7,647 nucleotides of DNA, taken from Xanthobacteraceae bacterium. Lineage in GTDB: Bacteria; Pseudomonadota; Alphaproteobacteria; Rhizobiales; Xanthobacteraceae. Shown here piece by piece: positions 1 to 5,644 of the stretch. The translations under genes and the position numbers were made by a program. Every line of letters begins with the position of its first letter. Position 1 is the first letter of the stretch. The stretch lies in contig JAUSIF010000293.1 of the NCBI GenBank assembly GCA_030648135.1, positions 1 to 7,647 of the forward strand, read 5' to 3'. The notes beneath the pieces were generated by a model that worked only from the letters and a program-made list of their open reading frames with translations, searched no databases and was not told where the DNA came from.

Positions 1-85
1 CCTGCTCGGCAGCCCGGAGCCGGTTGCGGCGGTGGGCTTCGCCGCTTGGATCGAGCAGCTCGAACTAGCGGGAGCGGCCCGATGA
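1..85 (+). CDS. hisZ: 3' end of probable hisZ (ATP phosphoribosyltransferase regulatory subunit), partial
   Basis: A frame open from base 2 ends at TGA 83-85 and encodes about 27 residues, ending in VGFAAWIEQLELAGAAR. HisZ is a catalytically inactive histidyl-tRNA synthetase paralogue that partners HisG in the first step of histidine synthesis. The call rests mainly on context: the frame runs directly into hisG with a 4-base ATGA overlap, the usual hisZ-hisG arrangement in many proteobacteria. The GFA-W-xQLE stretch also looks like the C-terminal helix of rhizobial HisZ proteins as I remember them. The fragment is too short for a motif-based proof. Some other upstream gene translationally coupled to hisG remains possible. 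Confidence 0.6.
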   Translation, partial: LLGSPEPVAAVGFAAWIEQLELAGAAR

Positions 86-1059
86 GCGCCAATCTCGTCG
101 TCGGCGTGCCGTCCAAGGGACGGCTGCAGGATAACGCGCGCGCCTTCTTCGGCCGCGCCGGCATGTCGCTCGTGCAGCCGCGCGGCGGGCGCGACTATCG
201 CGGCACCATCCCGGAACTCGCCGGCGTCGAGGTCGCTTATCTCTCGGCGGCGGAGATCACCAGCCATCTCGCGCAAGGCACGGTCCAGCTCGGCGTCACC
301 GGCGAGGACTTGGTGCGCGAGATGATCCCGGATGCGGACGAGCGGGTGCTCTTGCTCGACGGCCTCGGCTTCGGCCATGCCAATGTGGTGGTGGCGGTGC
401 CGCAGGCCTGGATCGACGTGCGCAGCATGCACGACCTCGACGACGTGGCGACGGCGTTCCATGCCAAGCGCCGCCGGCGCATGCGGGTGGCGACCAAATA
501 CGTGAATCTCACGCGCATGTTCTTCGCCCGCCACGGCATCGTCGATTACCGCATCGTCGAGAGCCTGGGCGCCACCGAAGGCGCGCCGGCGACGGGCGCG
601 GCCGAACTCATCGTCGACATCACCACGACCGGCACGACCCTGGCGGCGAACGAGCTGAAGGTGGTGGACGACGGCGTCATGCTTCGCTCGCAGGCGAACC
701 TGGTGGCTTCGCTCGCCGCCAACTGGGGCGAGGCCGAGCGCGCGGCCGCGCGCAGCCTGCTCGACCGCGTCGCCGCCGAGCGGGCGGCGCGGACCATGCG
801 CGAGGTGCGCTCGCGCTTCAAAGCCGCCGACGCCGAATTGGTGGCCGAGGCCAAGGGCCGCTTCGGAGCCATCGCACCGCTCGGCGGGCCGACCTCGTCC
901 GGGATGCTGACGCTGCTGTGTCCGCCCGATGCGGTGCACGAGCTTGCGATCTTCTTGCGCGCGGAGGGCGCCGAGACCGTGATGGTGGCGGTGCCGGAAT
1001 ATGTGTTCGCGCGCGAGAACTCGCTCTATGACGCGCTCTTGGCCAGGCTCGATCACTGA
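82..1059 (+). CDS. hisG: ATP phosphoribosyltransferase catalytic subunit, 325 aa with C-terminal extension
   Basis: HisG condenses ATP with PRPP to give phosphoribosyl-ATP, the first committed step of histidine biosynthesis, in the cytoplasm. Visible family features are PSKGRL at residues 10-15, GVTGEDLV at 71-78, ATKYVNLTRMFF at 137-148, and a PRPP-binding loop ELIVDITTTGTTL at 175-187. After about residue 220 there is an extra region of roughly 100 residues, including TSSGMLTLLCPPDAV and a MVAVPEYVF strand, in the place of the regulatory domain of long-form HisG. The ATG at 82 is chosen because it overlaps the TGA of the upstream gene (ATGA) and starts just before the SANLVVGVPSKGRL core. 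The in-frame ATG at 46 adds only a low-complexity leader inside the upstream gene. It ends in CAC TGA, three bases from the stop of the convergent usp gene. Confidence 0.95.
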   Translation: MSANLVVGVPSKGRLQDNARAFFGRAGMSLVQPRGGRDYRGTIPELAGVEVAYLSAAEITSHLAQGTVQLGVTGEDLVREMIPDADERVLLLDGLGFGHANVVVAVPQAWIDVRSMHDLDDVATAFHAKRRRRMRVATKYVNLTRMFFARHGIVDYRIVESLGATEGAPATGAAELIVDITTTGTTLAANELKVVDDGVMLRSQANLVASLAANWGEAERAAARSLLDRVAAERAARTMREVRSRFKAADAELVAEAKGRFGAIAPLGGPTSSGMLTLLCPPDAVHELAIFLRAEGAETVMVAVPEYVFARENSLYDALLARLDH

Positions 1060-1068
1060 GTTTCAGTG
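1054..1068. other. Perfect 6-bp dyad spanning both convergent stop codons
   Basis: CACTGA (1054-1059), a GTT spacer and TCAGTG (1063-1068) form an exact inverted repeat. It arises because hisG and the convergent usp gene both end in a His codon CAC followed by TGA, with three bases between them. In RNA from either strand it could form a small hairpin with a 3-base loop. No T-run follows on either side, so it is not a standard intrinsic terminator. It is the only candidate structure at this junction, and it may be a coincidence of shared stop contexts. Confidence 0.4.
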
Positions 1069-1896
1069 CGCCATCAGCACCGGCGCGGTCATCGACGAAA
1101 TCATGCCGCGGGTGACGCCGCCGAGCACGAACTCGCGCAGCCGCGAGTGGCCGTAGCCGCCCATGACCACGAAGTCGACATCGCGGTCGGAAATTTCGTT
1201 CAGGATCGTCGATTCGACGTCCTGGCCGGGCGCCGCGACGACGCGGCGAAGCTCCACCTTGAGGTTGTGGCGGGCGAGGTGGCGGGCAAGATCGGCGCCG
1301 GGAAGCGCCTTGGGATCGGTTTTGCCGCTCTCGATCACGAGGATTTCGACCTGCTTCGCCTTGGCGAGGAAGGGTTTCGCCTCGGCAATGGCGCGCGTGG
1401 CCGCGCGGCTGCCGTCCCAGGCGACCAGTACCCGGTCGAGCTTGAGCGGCTCCTTCTGCACATAGGGCACGACCAGAACCGCACGGCCCGACTCGAACAA
1501 GGCCGCCTCCAGGATCGTCGCCTCGATCCCGGCGCGGTCGGGGCTCGGTTGCGTGACGACCGCAATATCGAACAAGCGCGCGAGCCGGCCGAAAGCATCG
1601 GCGGCGCCGTCGATGGTAAGGGTGGCGGTGCGCGTCTCGACCGGAATGCCGGCGAGCCGGGCCGTTTCCATGAAGCGGTTCGACGCGGTCGCGGCCGCCT
1701 TCTCCGCCTGTTGTCGATTCTCGACCAGAAATTCGGTCGGGATGGTTCCGTAATAGCTCGGCGGTATCTGCGGCTCGAGCGCGAAGGCAATCCCGGTGAT
1801 ATGGGCACTGAAGTTGCGGGCGACCGACAATGCGTAGTCGACGCCGGCATCTGGCCCACCGTATACGGGGAGATGGATGAAAATATCACGCAGCAT
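1063..1896 (-). CDS. Universal stress protein, tandem UspA domains
   Basis: This 277-aa cytoplasmic protein has two Usp domains in tandem. The first starts at MLRDIFIHLPVYGG and runs to about residue 145 (AVLVVPY). The second starts at LDRVLVAWDGSRAATRA (residues 153-169) and ends with APVLMAH. The second carries the nucleotide-binding signature GGYGHSRLREFVLGGVT (246-262), close to the ATP-binding G-x2-G-x9-G-(S/T) motif but with Gly in place of the usual Ser/Thr. The first domain lacks this motif and is probably structural. The family aids survival under stress such as low oxygen, starvation or oxidants; the exact role is unknown. The start is firm because an in-frame TGA lies one codon upstream and the ATG opens the first beta strand. 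No Shine-Dalgarno is visible, which fits the nearly leaderless mRNA predicted from the promoter at 1902-1942. Confidence 0.92.
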   Translation of the reverse strand: MLRDIFIHLPVYGGPDAGVDYALSVARNFSAHITGIAFALEPQIPPSYYGTIPTEFLVENRQQAEKAAATASNRFMETARLAGIPVETRTATLTIDGAADAFGRLARLFDIAVVTQPSPDRAGIEATILEAALFESGRAVLVVPYVQKEPLKLDRVLVAWDGSRAATRAIAEAKPFLAKAKQVEILVIESGKTDPKALPGADLARHLARHNLKVELRRVVAAPGQDVESTILNEISDRDVDFVVMGGYGHSRLREFVLGGVTRGMISSMTAPVLMAH

Positions 1897-1901
1897 AATT
1901 C

Positions 1902-1907
1902 ATCTTA
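1902..1907 (-). promoter_or_regulatory. Candidate -10 element of the usp promoter
   Basis: On the minus strand TAAGAT matches the -10 consensus TATAAT at four of six positions, including the first two and last two. Its centre is 31 bp from the centre of the FNR/FixK-type box, close to the 32 bp expected for a class II promoter activated from -41.5. It predicts transcription starting at about 1894-1896, on the usp ATG. There is no good -35 hexamer, as expected for an activator-dependent promoter. The region is AT-rich compared with its surroundings. Confidence 0.5.
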
Positions 1908-1928
1908 TCAAATTAAACGCTTGGCATC

Positions 1929-1942
1929 TTGATTTATATCAA
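1929..1942. promoter_or_regulatory. FNR/FixK/Anr-type operator upstream of usp
   Basis: TTGATTTATATCAA is a perfect match to TTGAT-N4-ATCAA, the palindromic site of the FNR/FixK/Anr branch of the CRP/FNR family. These regulators respond to low oxygen, directly or through a two-component system. Its centre lies 39.5 bp before the usp ATG, and the only gene it can serve at promoter distance is usp, since the other side faces the 3' end of gtrA. Oxygen-regulated usp genes are known, for example under Anr in Pseudomonas aeruginosa. Which regulator binds here is inference. Confidence 0.75.
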
Positions 1943-1965
1943 CCGATCGGGAAGGCAATGGGCGG

Positions 1966-2002
1966 AAAAAATGCCGGCCGCCAGCGCCATCGGCGATGCC
2001 GG
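1966..2002 (-). terminator. Intrinsic terminator of the gtrA-family gene
   Basis: Read on the minus strand, just after the gtrA TAA, CCGGC-AT-CGCC and GGCG-GCCGG flank a 9-base loop and form a 9-bp GC-rich stem with a 2-base bulge. CA and a run of six T follow at once (As at 1966-1971 on the plus strand). Both parts of a rho-independent terminator are present and correctly oriented. It separates gtrA transcription from the usp promoter about 25 bp further on. Confidence 0.75.
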
Positions 2003-2003
2003 A

Positions 2004-2390
2004 TTATCGCGCGTGGAAAACGAACGTGCGCGCCAGCGTGAAATTGACCAGGAATCCGACGCCGATACCGATGAGCTTGGCGAGCGGCAGCGGCAGATAG
2101 GCCGCGGTCACCACCAGCACGGTGGTATGAGCGAGGAAGCCGCCGACCTGCGTCAGCGCGAACTTGAAATAGTCGGCAAGCCGCAGCGGGCGGGCCGAAT
2201 CCGTAGCGAAGGTGAAGCGGGAATTGAGCACATAGGAGCCGGTGACCGCGACGATCCAGGCGCAAGTGTTTGCCACGACGAGCGAGTTGGTCACGGTCGC
2301 GAGCGCGAGGAAGAATATAGTGGCATCGACCCCGGCATTAACAAAGCCGACAAGACCGAACCTAACCATCTGGACGAGAACAGCGTACAA
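2004..2390 (-). CDS. GtrA-family inner-membrane protein (putative polyprenyl-linked sugar flippase), TTG start
   Basis: The 128-aa protein is mostly hydrophobic, with four likely membrane spans at about residues 8-30, 37-57, 77-98 and 102-122. It shows the paired GtrA-family motifs SYVLNSRFTF (52-61) and NFTLARTFVF (116-125), each ending a span in the form N-x4-R-x3-F or similar. GtrA proteins are thought to help flip polyprenyl-phosphate-linked sugars across the inner membrane. The TTG at 2390 is preferred because GGCGGAG lies 7 bases upstream (CTCCGCC on the plus strand at 2398-2404) and the resulting length suits the family. The ATG at 2369 has no Shine-Dalgarno and begins very close to the first span. 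The ATG at 2498 would add a basic, low-complexity leader. The gene diverges from the GT2 gene, the typical GtrA partner enzyme, which supports a shared pathway. Confidence 0.85.
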   Translation of the reverse strand: MYAVLVQMVRFGLVGFVNAGVDATIFFLALATVTNSLVVANTCAWIVAVTGSYVLNSRFTFATDSARPLRLADYFKFALTQVGGFLAHTTVLVVTAAYLPLPLAKLIGIGVGFLVNFTLARTFVFHAR

Positions 2391-2496
2391 GGGGAAACTC
2401 CGCCGCGATGGTTGCTTCTTAGCATGGGCGGCGCGGGGACTCTGTACCCCTTGAGCTGCCTGGGCTAGGAACGAATCGTCCTCGAGGAAAACTAGC
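2391..2496. promoter_or_regulatory. Divergent promoter region between gtrA and the GT2 gene
   Basis: This 106-bp gap must hold the promoters of both divergent genes. I see no convincing -35/-10 pair: TTGAGC at 2451-2456 is a possible -35 for the plus strand, but its -10 partner is poor. An interrupted dyad GGGGAC-TCT-GTACCCC (2435-2450, one unpaired A) lies near the middle and could be an operator. A good Shine-Dalgarno, GAGGA at 2484-2488, precedes the GT2 ATG by 8 bases. Confidence 0.45.
2398..2404 (-). promoter_or_regulatory. Ribosome binding site deciding the gtrA TTG start
   Basis: On the minus strand GGCGGAG sits 7 bases before TTG (2388-2390). No comparable purine-rich element precedes the in-frame ATG at 2369. 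This is why the TTG is taken as the start. Confidence 0.6.
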
Positions 2497-3570
2497 ATGG
2501 TGCATGAGAGAGCAAAGGCGAAGCGCGGCACGGGATCGGCGGCGCCGACCGGCGCGGCCGGCGGCGGCGACCTTTCCGTCATTGTTCCGCTGTTCAACGA
2601 GGCCTCGGGACTGCCCGCCCTGCACAAGCGGTTGCTCGCGTTCGCGCGGCGGCTGGGTGAGACCCGCGGCTTCAAGGTCGAGATCGTCTATGTCGACGAC
2701 GGCAGCGGCGACGACACGCTCGCGGTCGCCCGCTCGCTCACCGCCGACGGCTGCGACCTGCAGATCGTCTCGCTGTCGCGCAATTTCGGCAAGGAGTCGG
2801 CGCTGGCCGCCGGACTCGATCATGCCCGTTTCGGTGCGCTCCTGTTCATGGACGGCGATGGCCAACATTCGCCCGAACTCGCCGAGCGCCTGGTCCAGCT
2901 CTGGCGCGATGAAGGCTACGACGTCGTCTATACCGCCAAGGCGCACCGGGCGGGCGAACCCGCGACCCGCCGCATCGCCGCCCGATTCTTCTACCGGCTG
3001 CTCAACTGGGGTGCGCGCCATCCGATCCCGGAGGATGCCAGCGATTTCCGTCTGTTGTCGCCGCGCGCGGCCGCGGCCTTGCGGCGTCTGCCGGAGCGCA
3101 ACCGCTTCTTCAAGGGACTGTCGAGCTGGATCGGCTTCCGTCAGATCCGAGTGCCCTACGAGCCGGCACTGCGCAGCCACGGACGCACGAGTTGGAACCT
3201 GAGCACGCTGCTCGGTCTCTCGATCGAAGGGCTCACCGCCTTCTCGACCGCGCCGCTCCGGGTCGCGAGCCTCTTGGGCCTCGCGCTTTCCGCCGGCGCA
3301 CTCCTGTTTGGCATCTGGATCCTGTTCGAGACCCTTTATTTCGGCAGGGACGTCGCCGGCTATCCGTCGATCATCGTCGGCATCATGGTAATCGGCGGCG
3401 TGCAGCTCCTGATGATCGGCGTCATGGGCGAATATGTCGCCAAGATCCTGTCCGAGCTGAAAGCGCGGCCGGTCTATTTCGTCGCCGAGCACGAACTGCG
3501 CGAGGCCGTCGGTACCGGCAAGAGCGGATCGGCGACGACGGCGGATGAGCCGCGCGAGGCCGCCGAATAA
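2497..3570 (+). CDS. GT2-family polyprenyl-phosphate glycosyltransferase (DPM1/GtrB/ArnC-like), membrane anchored
   Basis: This 357-aa enzyme should transfer a sugar from a nucleotide donor to a polyprenyl phosphate on the cytoplasmic face of the inner membrane. The GT-A catalytic domain begins at DLSVIVPLFNE (25-35). It carries YVDDGSGDD (65-73), SLSRNFGKESALAAGLDHA (92-110), a DGDGQHSPE metal and donor site (119-127, where many relatives have DADLQ), DASDFRLLS (180-188) and NRFFKGLSSWIG (202-213). Two membrane spans follow, at about 252-277 and 288-313, then a charged tail. The length and two-span anchor match GtrB, ArnC and related enzymes. The sugar cannot be read from sequence. Next to a ChbG-type deacetylase, an N-acetylhexosamine is the best guess. 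The first 24 residues are a variable Gly/Ala-rich leader. The start has a good GAGGA site, and the stop overlaps the next gene. Confidence 0.9.
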   Translation: MVHERAKAKRGTGSAAPTGAAGGGDLSVIVPLFNEASGLPALHKRLLAFARRLGETRGFKVEIVYVDDGSGDDTLAVARSLTADGCDLQIVSLSRNFGKESALAAGLDHARFGALLFMDGDGQHSPELAERLVQLWRDEGYDVVYTAKAHRAGEPATRRIAARFFYRLLNWGARHPIPEDASDFRLLSPRAAAALRRLPERNRFFKGLSSWIGFRQIRVPYEPALRSHGRTSWNLSTLLGLSIEGLTAFSTAPLRVASLLGLALSAGALLFGIWILFETLYFGRDVAGYPSIIVGIMVIGGVQLLMIGVMGEYVAKILSELKARPVYFVAEHELREAVGTGKSGSATTADEPREAAE

Positions 3571-4400
3571 TGGGCGCAATCCGGCGGATCGTGCTCTGCG
3601 CCGACGATTATGCCCTCGCCCCCGGTGTTTCGTCTGCGATCCGTACGCTGATCTCGCGCTGCCGGCTCAATGCCACCTCGGTGATGACGCTGACGCCCGG
3701 ATTCGCCGAGGAGGCTTCCGCGCTCGCCGCGACCTCGACGCCACTCCACCTATCCATCGGTCTGCATGTCACGTTGACGGGACCCTTCGAGCCGCTGCGG
3801 GCGAGCCCGCTGCCGTCGAAGGACGGACGCTTTCCCGCGCTCGCCGAATATTTGAAGCCCACGGCCTGGCGCCGTATTTCGCAAAACGCGGTCGAGGCCG
3901 AGACCGGCGCGCAGATCGAAGCCTTTCGCGGCGCCTTCGGCCGCCCGCCCGATTTCATCGACGGTCACCAGCACGTCCAGCTGTTGCCCGGCGTGCGCGC
4001 GGGCTTCCTTGCGGCGGTCGCGCGCGCGGCGCCTGCGGCCTGGGTGCGGCAGTGCGGACCGGTGCGCTTGCGGCGGCTGCTCTCTGCCGATGCCAAGACG
4101 AGAGCCCTCGCCTGGCTCAGCCGCGGCTTTCGCCGGCGTGCCCGCGCCAAGGGTCTCGCCACCAATCCCGCCTTCGCCGGCGCCTATGATTTCTCGACCG
4201 CCGAGGATTTCGGCACGCTGTTCGCCCGCTTCCTCGCCGAACTTCCGGACGGCGGCGTGGTGATGTGCCATCCCGGCTTCGTCGACAAGGAGCTCCGCGC
4301 GCGCGATCCCCTCACCGAGCGCCGCGAAGCCGAATATGTTTTCCTCGCCGGCGACGGCTTGCCGCGGGCGCTGGAACGGGCGGGCGCAACCTTGGCCTGA
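3570..4400 (+). CDS. ChbG/HpnK/NaxD-type (YdjC family) carbohydrate deacetylase
   Basis: This 276-aa protein is a metal-dependent deacetylase of the YdjC/ChbG superfamily, which removes N-acetyl groups from amino sugars. Landmarks are VLCADDYALAPGVSSAI (8-24) with the metal-binding Asp pair, SIGLHVTLTGPFEPL (62-76) with a conserved His, DFIDGHQHVQLLPGVR (127-142) with metal-ligand histidines, and VVMCHPGF near the C terminus followed by REAEY. All the expected residues seem intact. The ATG overlaps the GT2 stop by one base (TAATG), so the two are translationally coupled and probably act in sequence. Characterised relatives work on lipid-linked amino sugars (NaxD on polyprenyl-phosphate GalNAc in Francisella, HpnK on N-acetylglucosaminyl hopanoids) or on chitobiose (ChbG). 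The polyprenyl-phosphate glycosyltransferase partner favours a NaxD-like role, as inference. No signal peptide is visible, so it is probably cytoplasmic. Confidence 0.88.
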   Translation: MGAIRRIVLCADDYALAPGVSSAIRTLISRCRLNATSVMTLTPGFAEEASALAATSTPLHLSIGLHVTLTGPFEPLRASPLPSKDGRFPALAEYLKPTAWRRISQNAVEAETGAQIEAFRGAFGRPPDFIDGHQHVQLLPGVRAGFLAAVARAAPAAWVRQCGPVRLRRLLSADAKTRALAWLSRGFRRRARAKGLATNPAFAGAYDFSTAEDFGTLFARFLAELPDGGVVMCHPGFVDKELRARDPLTERREAEYVFLAGDGLPRALERAGATLA

Positions 4401-4454
4401 GCAGTAGATTGTCGGGCTGCCAGGGGCGCGCGGGCCGGCGATCGAGATTCCGTT

Positions 4455-4470
4455 TGGCACTTTGCTTGCA
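4455..4470 (+). promoter_or_regulatory. Sigma-54 (RpoN) -24/-12 promoter of the TRAP operon
   Basis: TGGCAC-N5-TTGCA is a full match to the core of the RpoN consensus. GG (4456-4457) and GC (4468-4469) are separated by exactly 10 bases, the invariant spacing. The predicted transcription start is about 4481. Transcription from such promoters needs an ATP-dependent enhancer-binding activator. DctB/DctD-type regulation of dicarboxylate carriers, including the TRAP system of Pseudomonas aeruginosa, is the known parallel. No activator gene is in the window. Confidence 0.85.
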
Positions 4471-4540
4471 TATATGGTCTCATGCCGAAACGGATGAAAT
4501 GCGGCCAATCTAGTGTTCCACAAGATGAAATTCGCGATCT

Positions 4541-4548
4541 AGGAGGAG
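4541..4548 (+). promoter_or_regulatory. Strong ribosome binding site for the TRAP binding protein
   Basis: AGGAGGAG ends 5 bases before the ATG at 4554, with AGGAGG ending 7 bases before it. This nearly ideal anti-16S match fixes the start directly before the RRREF signal peptide. The earlier in-frame ATG at 4482 lies one base after the predicted transcription start. Confidence 0.85.
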
Positions 4549-4553
4549 TGATC

Positions 4554-5636
4554 ATGAGACGTCGGGAATTCACCAAATTGGTTCTGGCCGGAACCGCCGC
4601 CACCATCGCGGCACCAGCTGTAGTTAGGGCGCAGACCACATTCAATTGGAAGATGACGAGCTTTTACGGGCCGAACGCCGCGTTCTATTCGACCGGCCCC
4701 GGCAGCGCGAAAGACCTTGTCAAACGCATCGATGAGATGTCGGGCGGACGTCTCAAGATCCAATTCTACGGGGCGGGCGAACTCATCCCGGCAGCGGAGG
4801 GTTTCGACGCCGTGTCCTCGGGCACGGTGGAGATGAATTACGCCAATTCCTATTTCTGGACTGGCAAGAGCTTCGCCGCGCAATATTTTACCGCCGTTCC
4901 CTTTGGCCTGAACTTCCAGGGCTTCAACGGCTGGTACTATGACGGCGGCGGCGCGCAGCTGTGGCGCGAAGTCTACGACCGCTTCAATCTGGTGCCGTTC
5001 CTGTGCGGCAATACCGGCGTGCAGATGACCGGCTGGTTCCGCAAGGAGATCAAGACCGTCGATGACCTCAAGGGTCTCAAGATGCGCATCCCGGGCCTGG
5101 CCGGACGCGTCTACAAGGAACTCGGCGTCGATGCGCGGCTGTTGCCCCCGGGCGAGATATTCCCCGCGCTCGAGCGCGGTGTGATCGATGCGGCGGAATT
5201 CGTCGGACCTTATCTCGACCGCCAGCTCGGCCTGCACCGCGCGGCCAAGTACTATTACACCACCGGCTGGCACGAGACCGCGACCGCAAGCGAACTCATC
5301 ATCAACAAGGCGAAGTGGGCTAGCCTGCCGGCCGATCTCAAGGCTATCGTCGAGAACGCCTGCGCCGCCTGCAACGTGATCGGCGAGGCTTGGTGCCAGA
5401 AAAACAACGCCGAAGCGATGGAAGACCTGATCAAGAATCAAGGCGTCATCGCTCAGCCGTTGGCAGATGGAATCGTCAAGGCGCTGCGCGAAGCAAACGG
5501 AAAGATACTCGCCGAAGCGGTGGCCAAGGATTCGGTCACCAAGAAGGTGCACGAGTCCTACATGGGATACATGGCCAAGTACAAGCAATGGGCCGGCTAC
5601 AGCGAAGCCGTCTATCACGAAAAGATTCTCAAATAA
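4554..5636 (+). CDS. dctP: TRAP transporter substrate-binding protein (DctP family, TakP/FcbT1-like), Tat signal
   Basis: This 360-aa periplasmic protein captures the substrate for the TRAP carrier encoded downstream. The N terminus MRRREFTKLVLAGTAATIAA with APAVVRA before the likely cut after residue 26 is a twin-arginine (RRxF) type signal. The mature protein shows GAGELIPAAEGFDAVSSGTVEM (73-94), FNGWYYDGGG (124-133), GNTGVQMTGWFRKEI (152-166), the family arginine in LKMRIPG (R178), and ALERGVIDAAEFVGPY (205-220). These resemble the keto-acid-binding TakP and the FcbT1 branch, rather than sialic-acid binders. A keto- or hydroxy-carboxylate substrate is therefore likely but not proven. Four cysteines (151, 270, 273, 281) are unusual for this kind of protein. 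It is the first gene of the operon, read from the sigma-54 promoter. The symbol denotes the family role only. Confidence 0.92.
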   Translation: MRRREFTKLVLAGTAATIAAPAVVRAQTTFNWKMTSFYGPNAAFYSTGPGSAKDLVKRIDEMSGGRLKIQFYGAGELIPAAEGFDAVSSGTVEMNYANSYFWTGKSFAAQYFTAVPFGLNFQGFNGWYYDGGGAQLWREVYDRFNLVPFLCGNTGVQMTGWFRKEIKTVDDLKGLKMRIPGLAGRVYKELGVDARLLPPGEIFPALERGVIDAAEFVGPYLDRQLGLHRAAKYYYTTGWHETATASELIINKAKWASLPADLKAIVENACAACNVIGEAWCQKNNAEAMEDLIKNQGVIAQPLADGIVKALREANGKILAEAVAKDSVTKKVHESYMGYMAKYKQWAGYSEAVYHEKILK

Positions 5637-5644
5637 GGTCCGCT

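Larger units (their letters stand above)
4401..4553 (+). promoter_or_regulatory. Regulatory gap between the deacetylase and the TRAP operon
   Basis: This 153-bp gap contains the sigma-54 promoter and a predicted 5' leader of about 73 bases ending in a strong ribosome binding site. I see no clear terminator for the upstream deacetylase gene. I also see no obvious activator binding site or IHF site between 4401 and 4454, so an enhancer may lie within the deacetylase gene. Confidence 0.5.

Noticed and set aside
1066..1932. Long open frame on the plus strand antisense to usp
   Set aside because: Composition is rich in Arg, Gly and His with no recognisable motif, whereas the minus-strand frame has clear Usp signatures. 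High GC explains the open antisense frame.
2468..2492. GGAAC as a possible -35 of an EcfG-type general stress promoter for the GT2 gene
   Set aside because: No CGTT-like -10 occurs 16 or 17 bases downstream.
2419..3579. 386-codon open frame antisense to the GT2 glycosyltransferase
   Set aside because: The plus strand carries intact GT2 motifs and a ribosome binding site. The antisense product is low-complexity with no family resemblance.
4482..4553. In-frame N-terminal extension of the TRAP binding protein from the ATG at 4482
   Set aside because: It starts one base after the predicted transcription start, has no ribosome binding site and would bury the twin-arginine signal, while the ATG at 4554 has a near-ideal site.
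4544..4553. GATC repeats flanking the dctP ribosome binding site (GATC near 4536 and 4550) as a riboswitch-like hairpin
   Set aside because: Only four pairs enclose a 10-base loop, too weak to support a regulatory structure.
4539..5618. 359-codon open frame antisense to the TRAP binding protein
   Set aside because: It mirrors the real gene almost exactly, lacks motifs and has no plausible start context.
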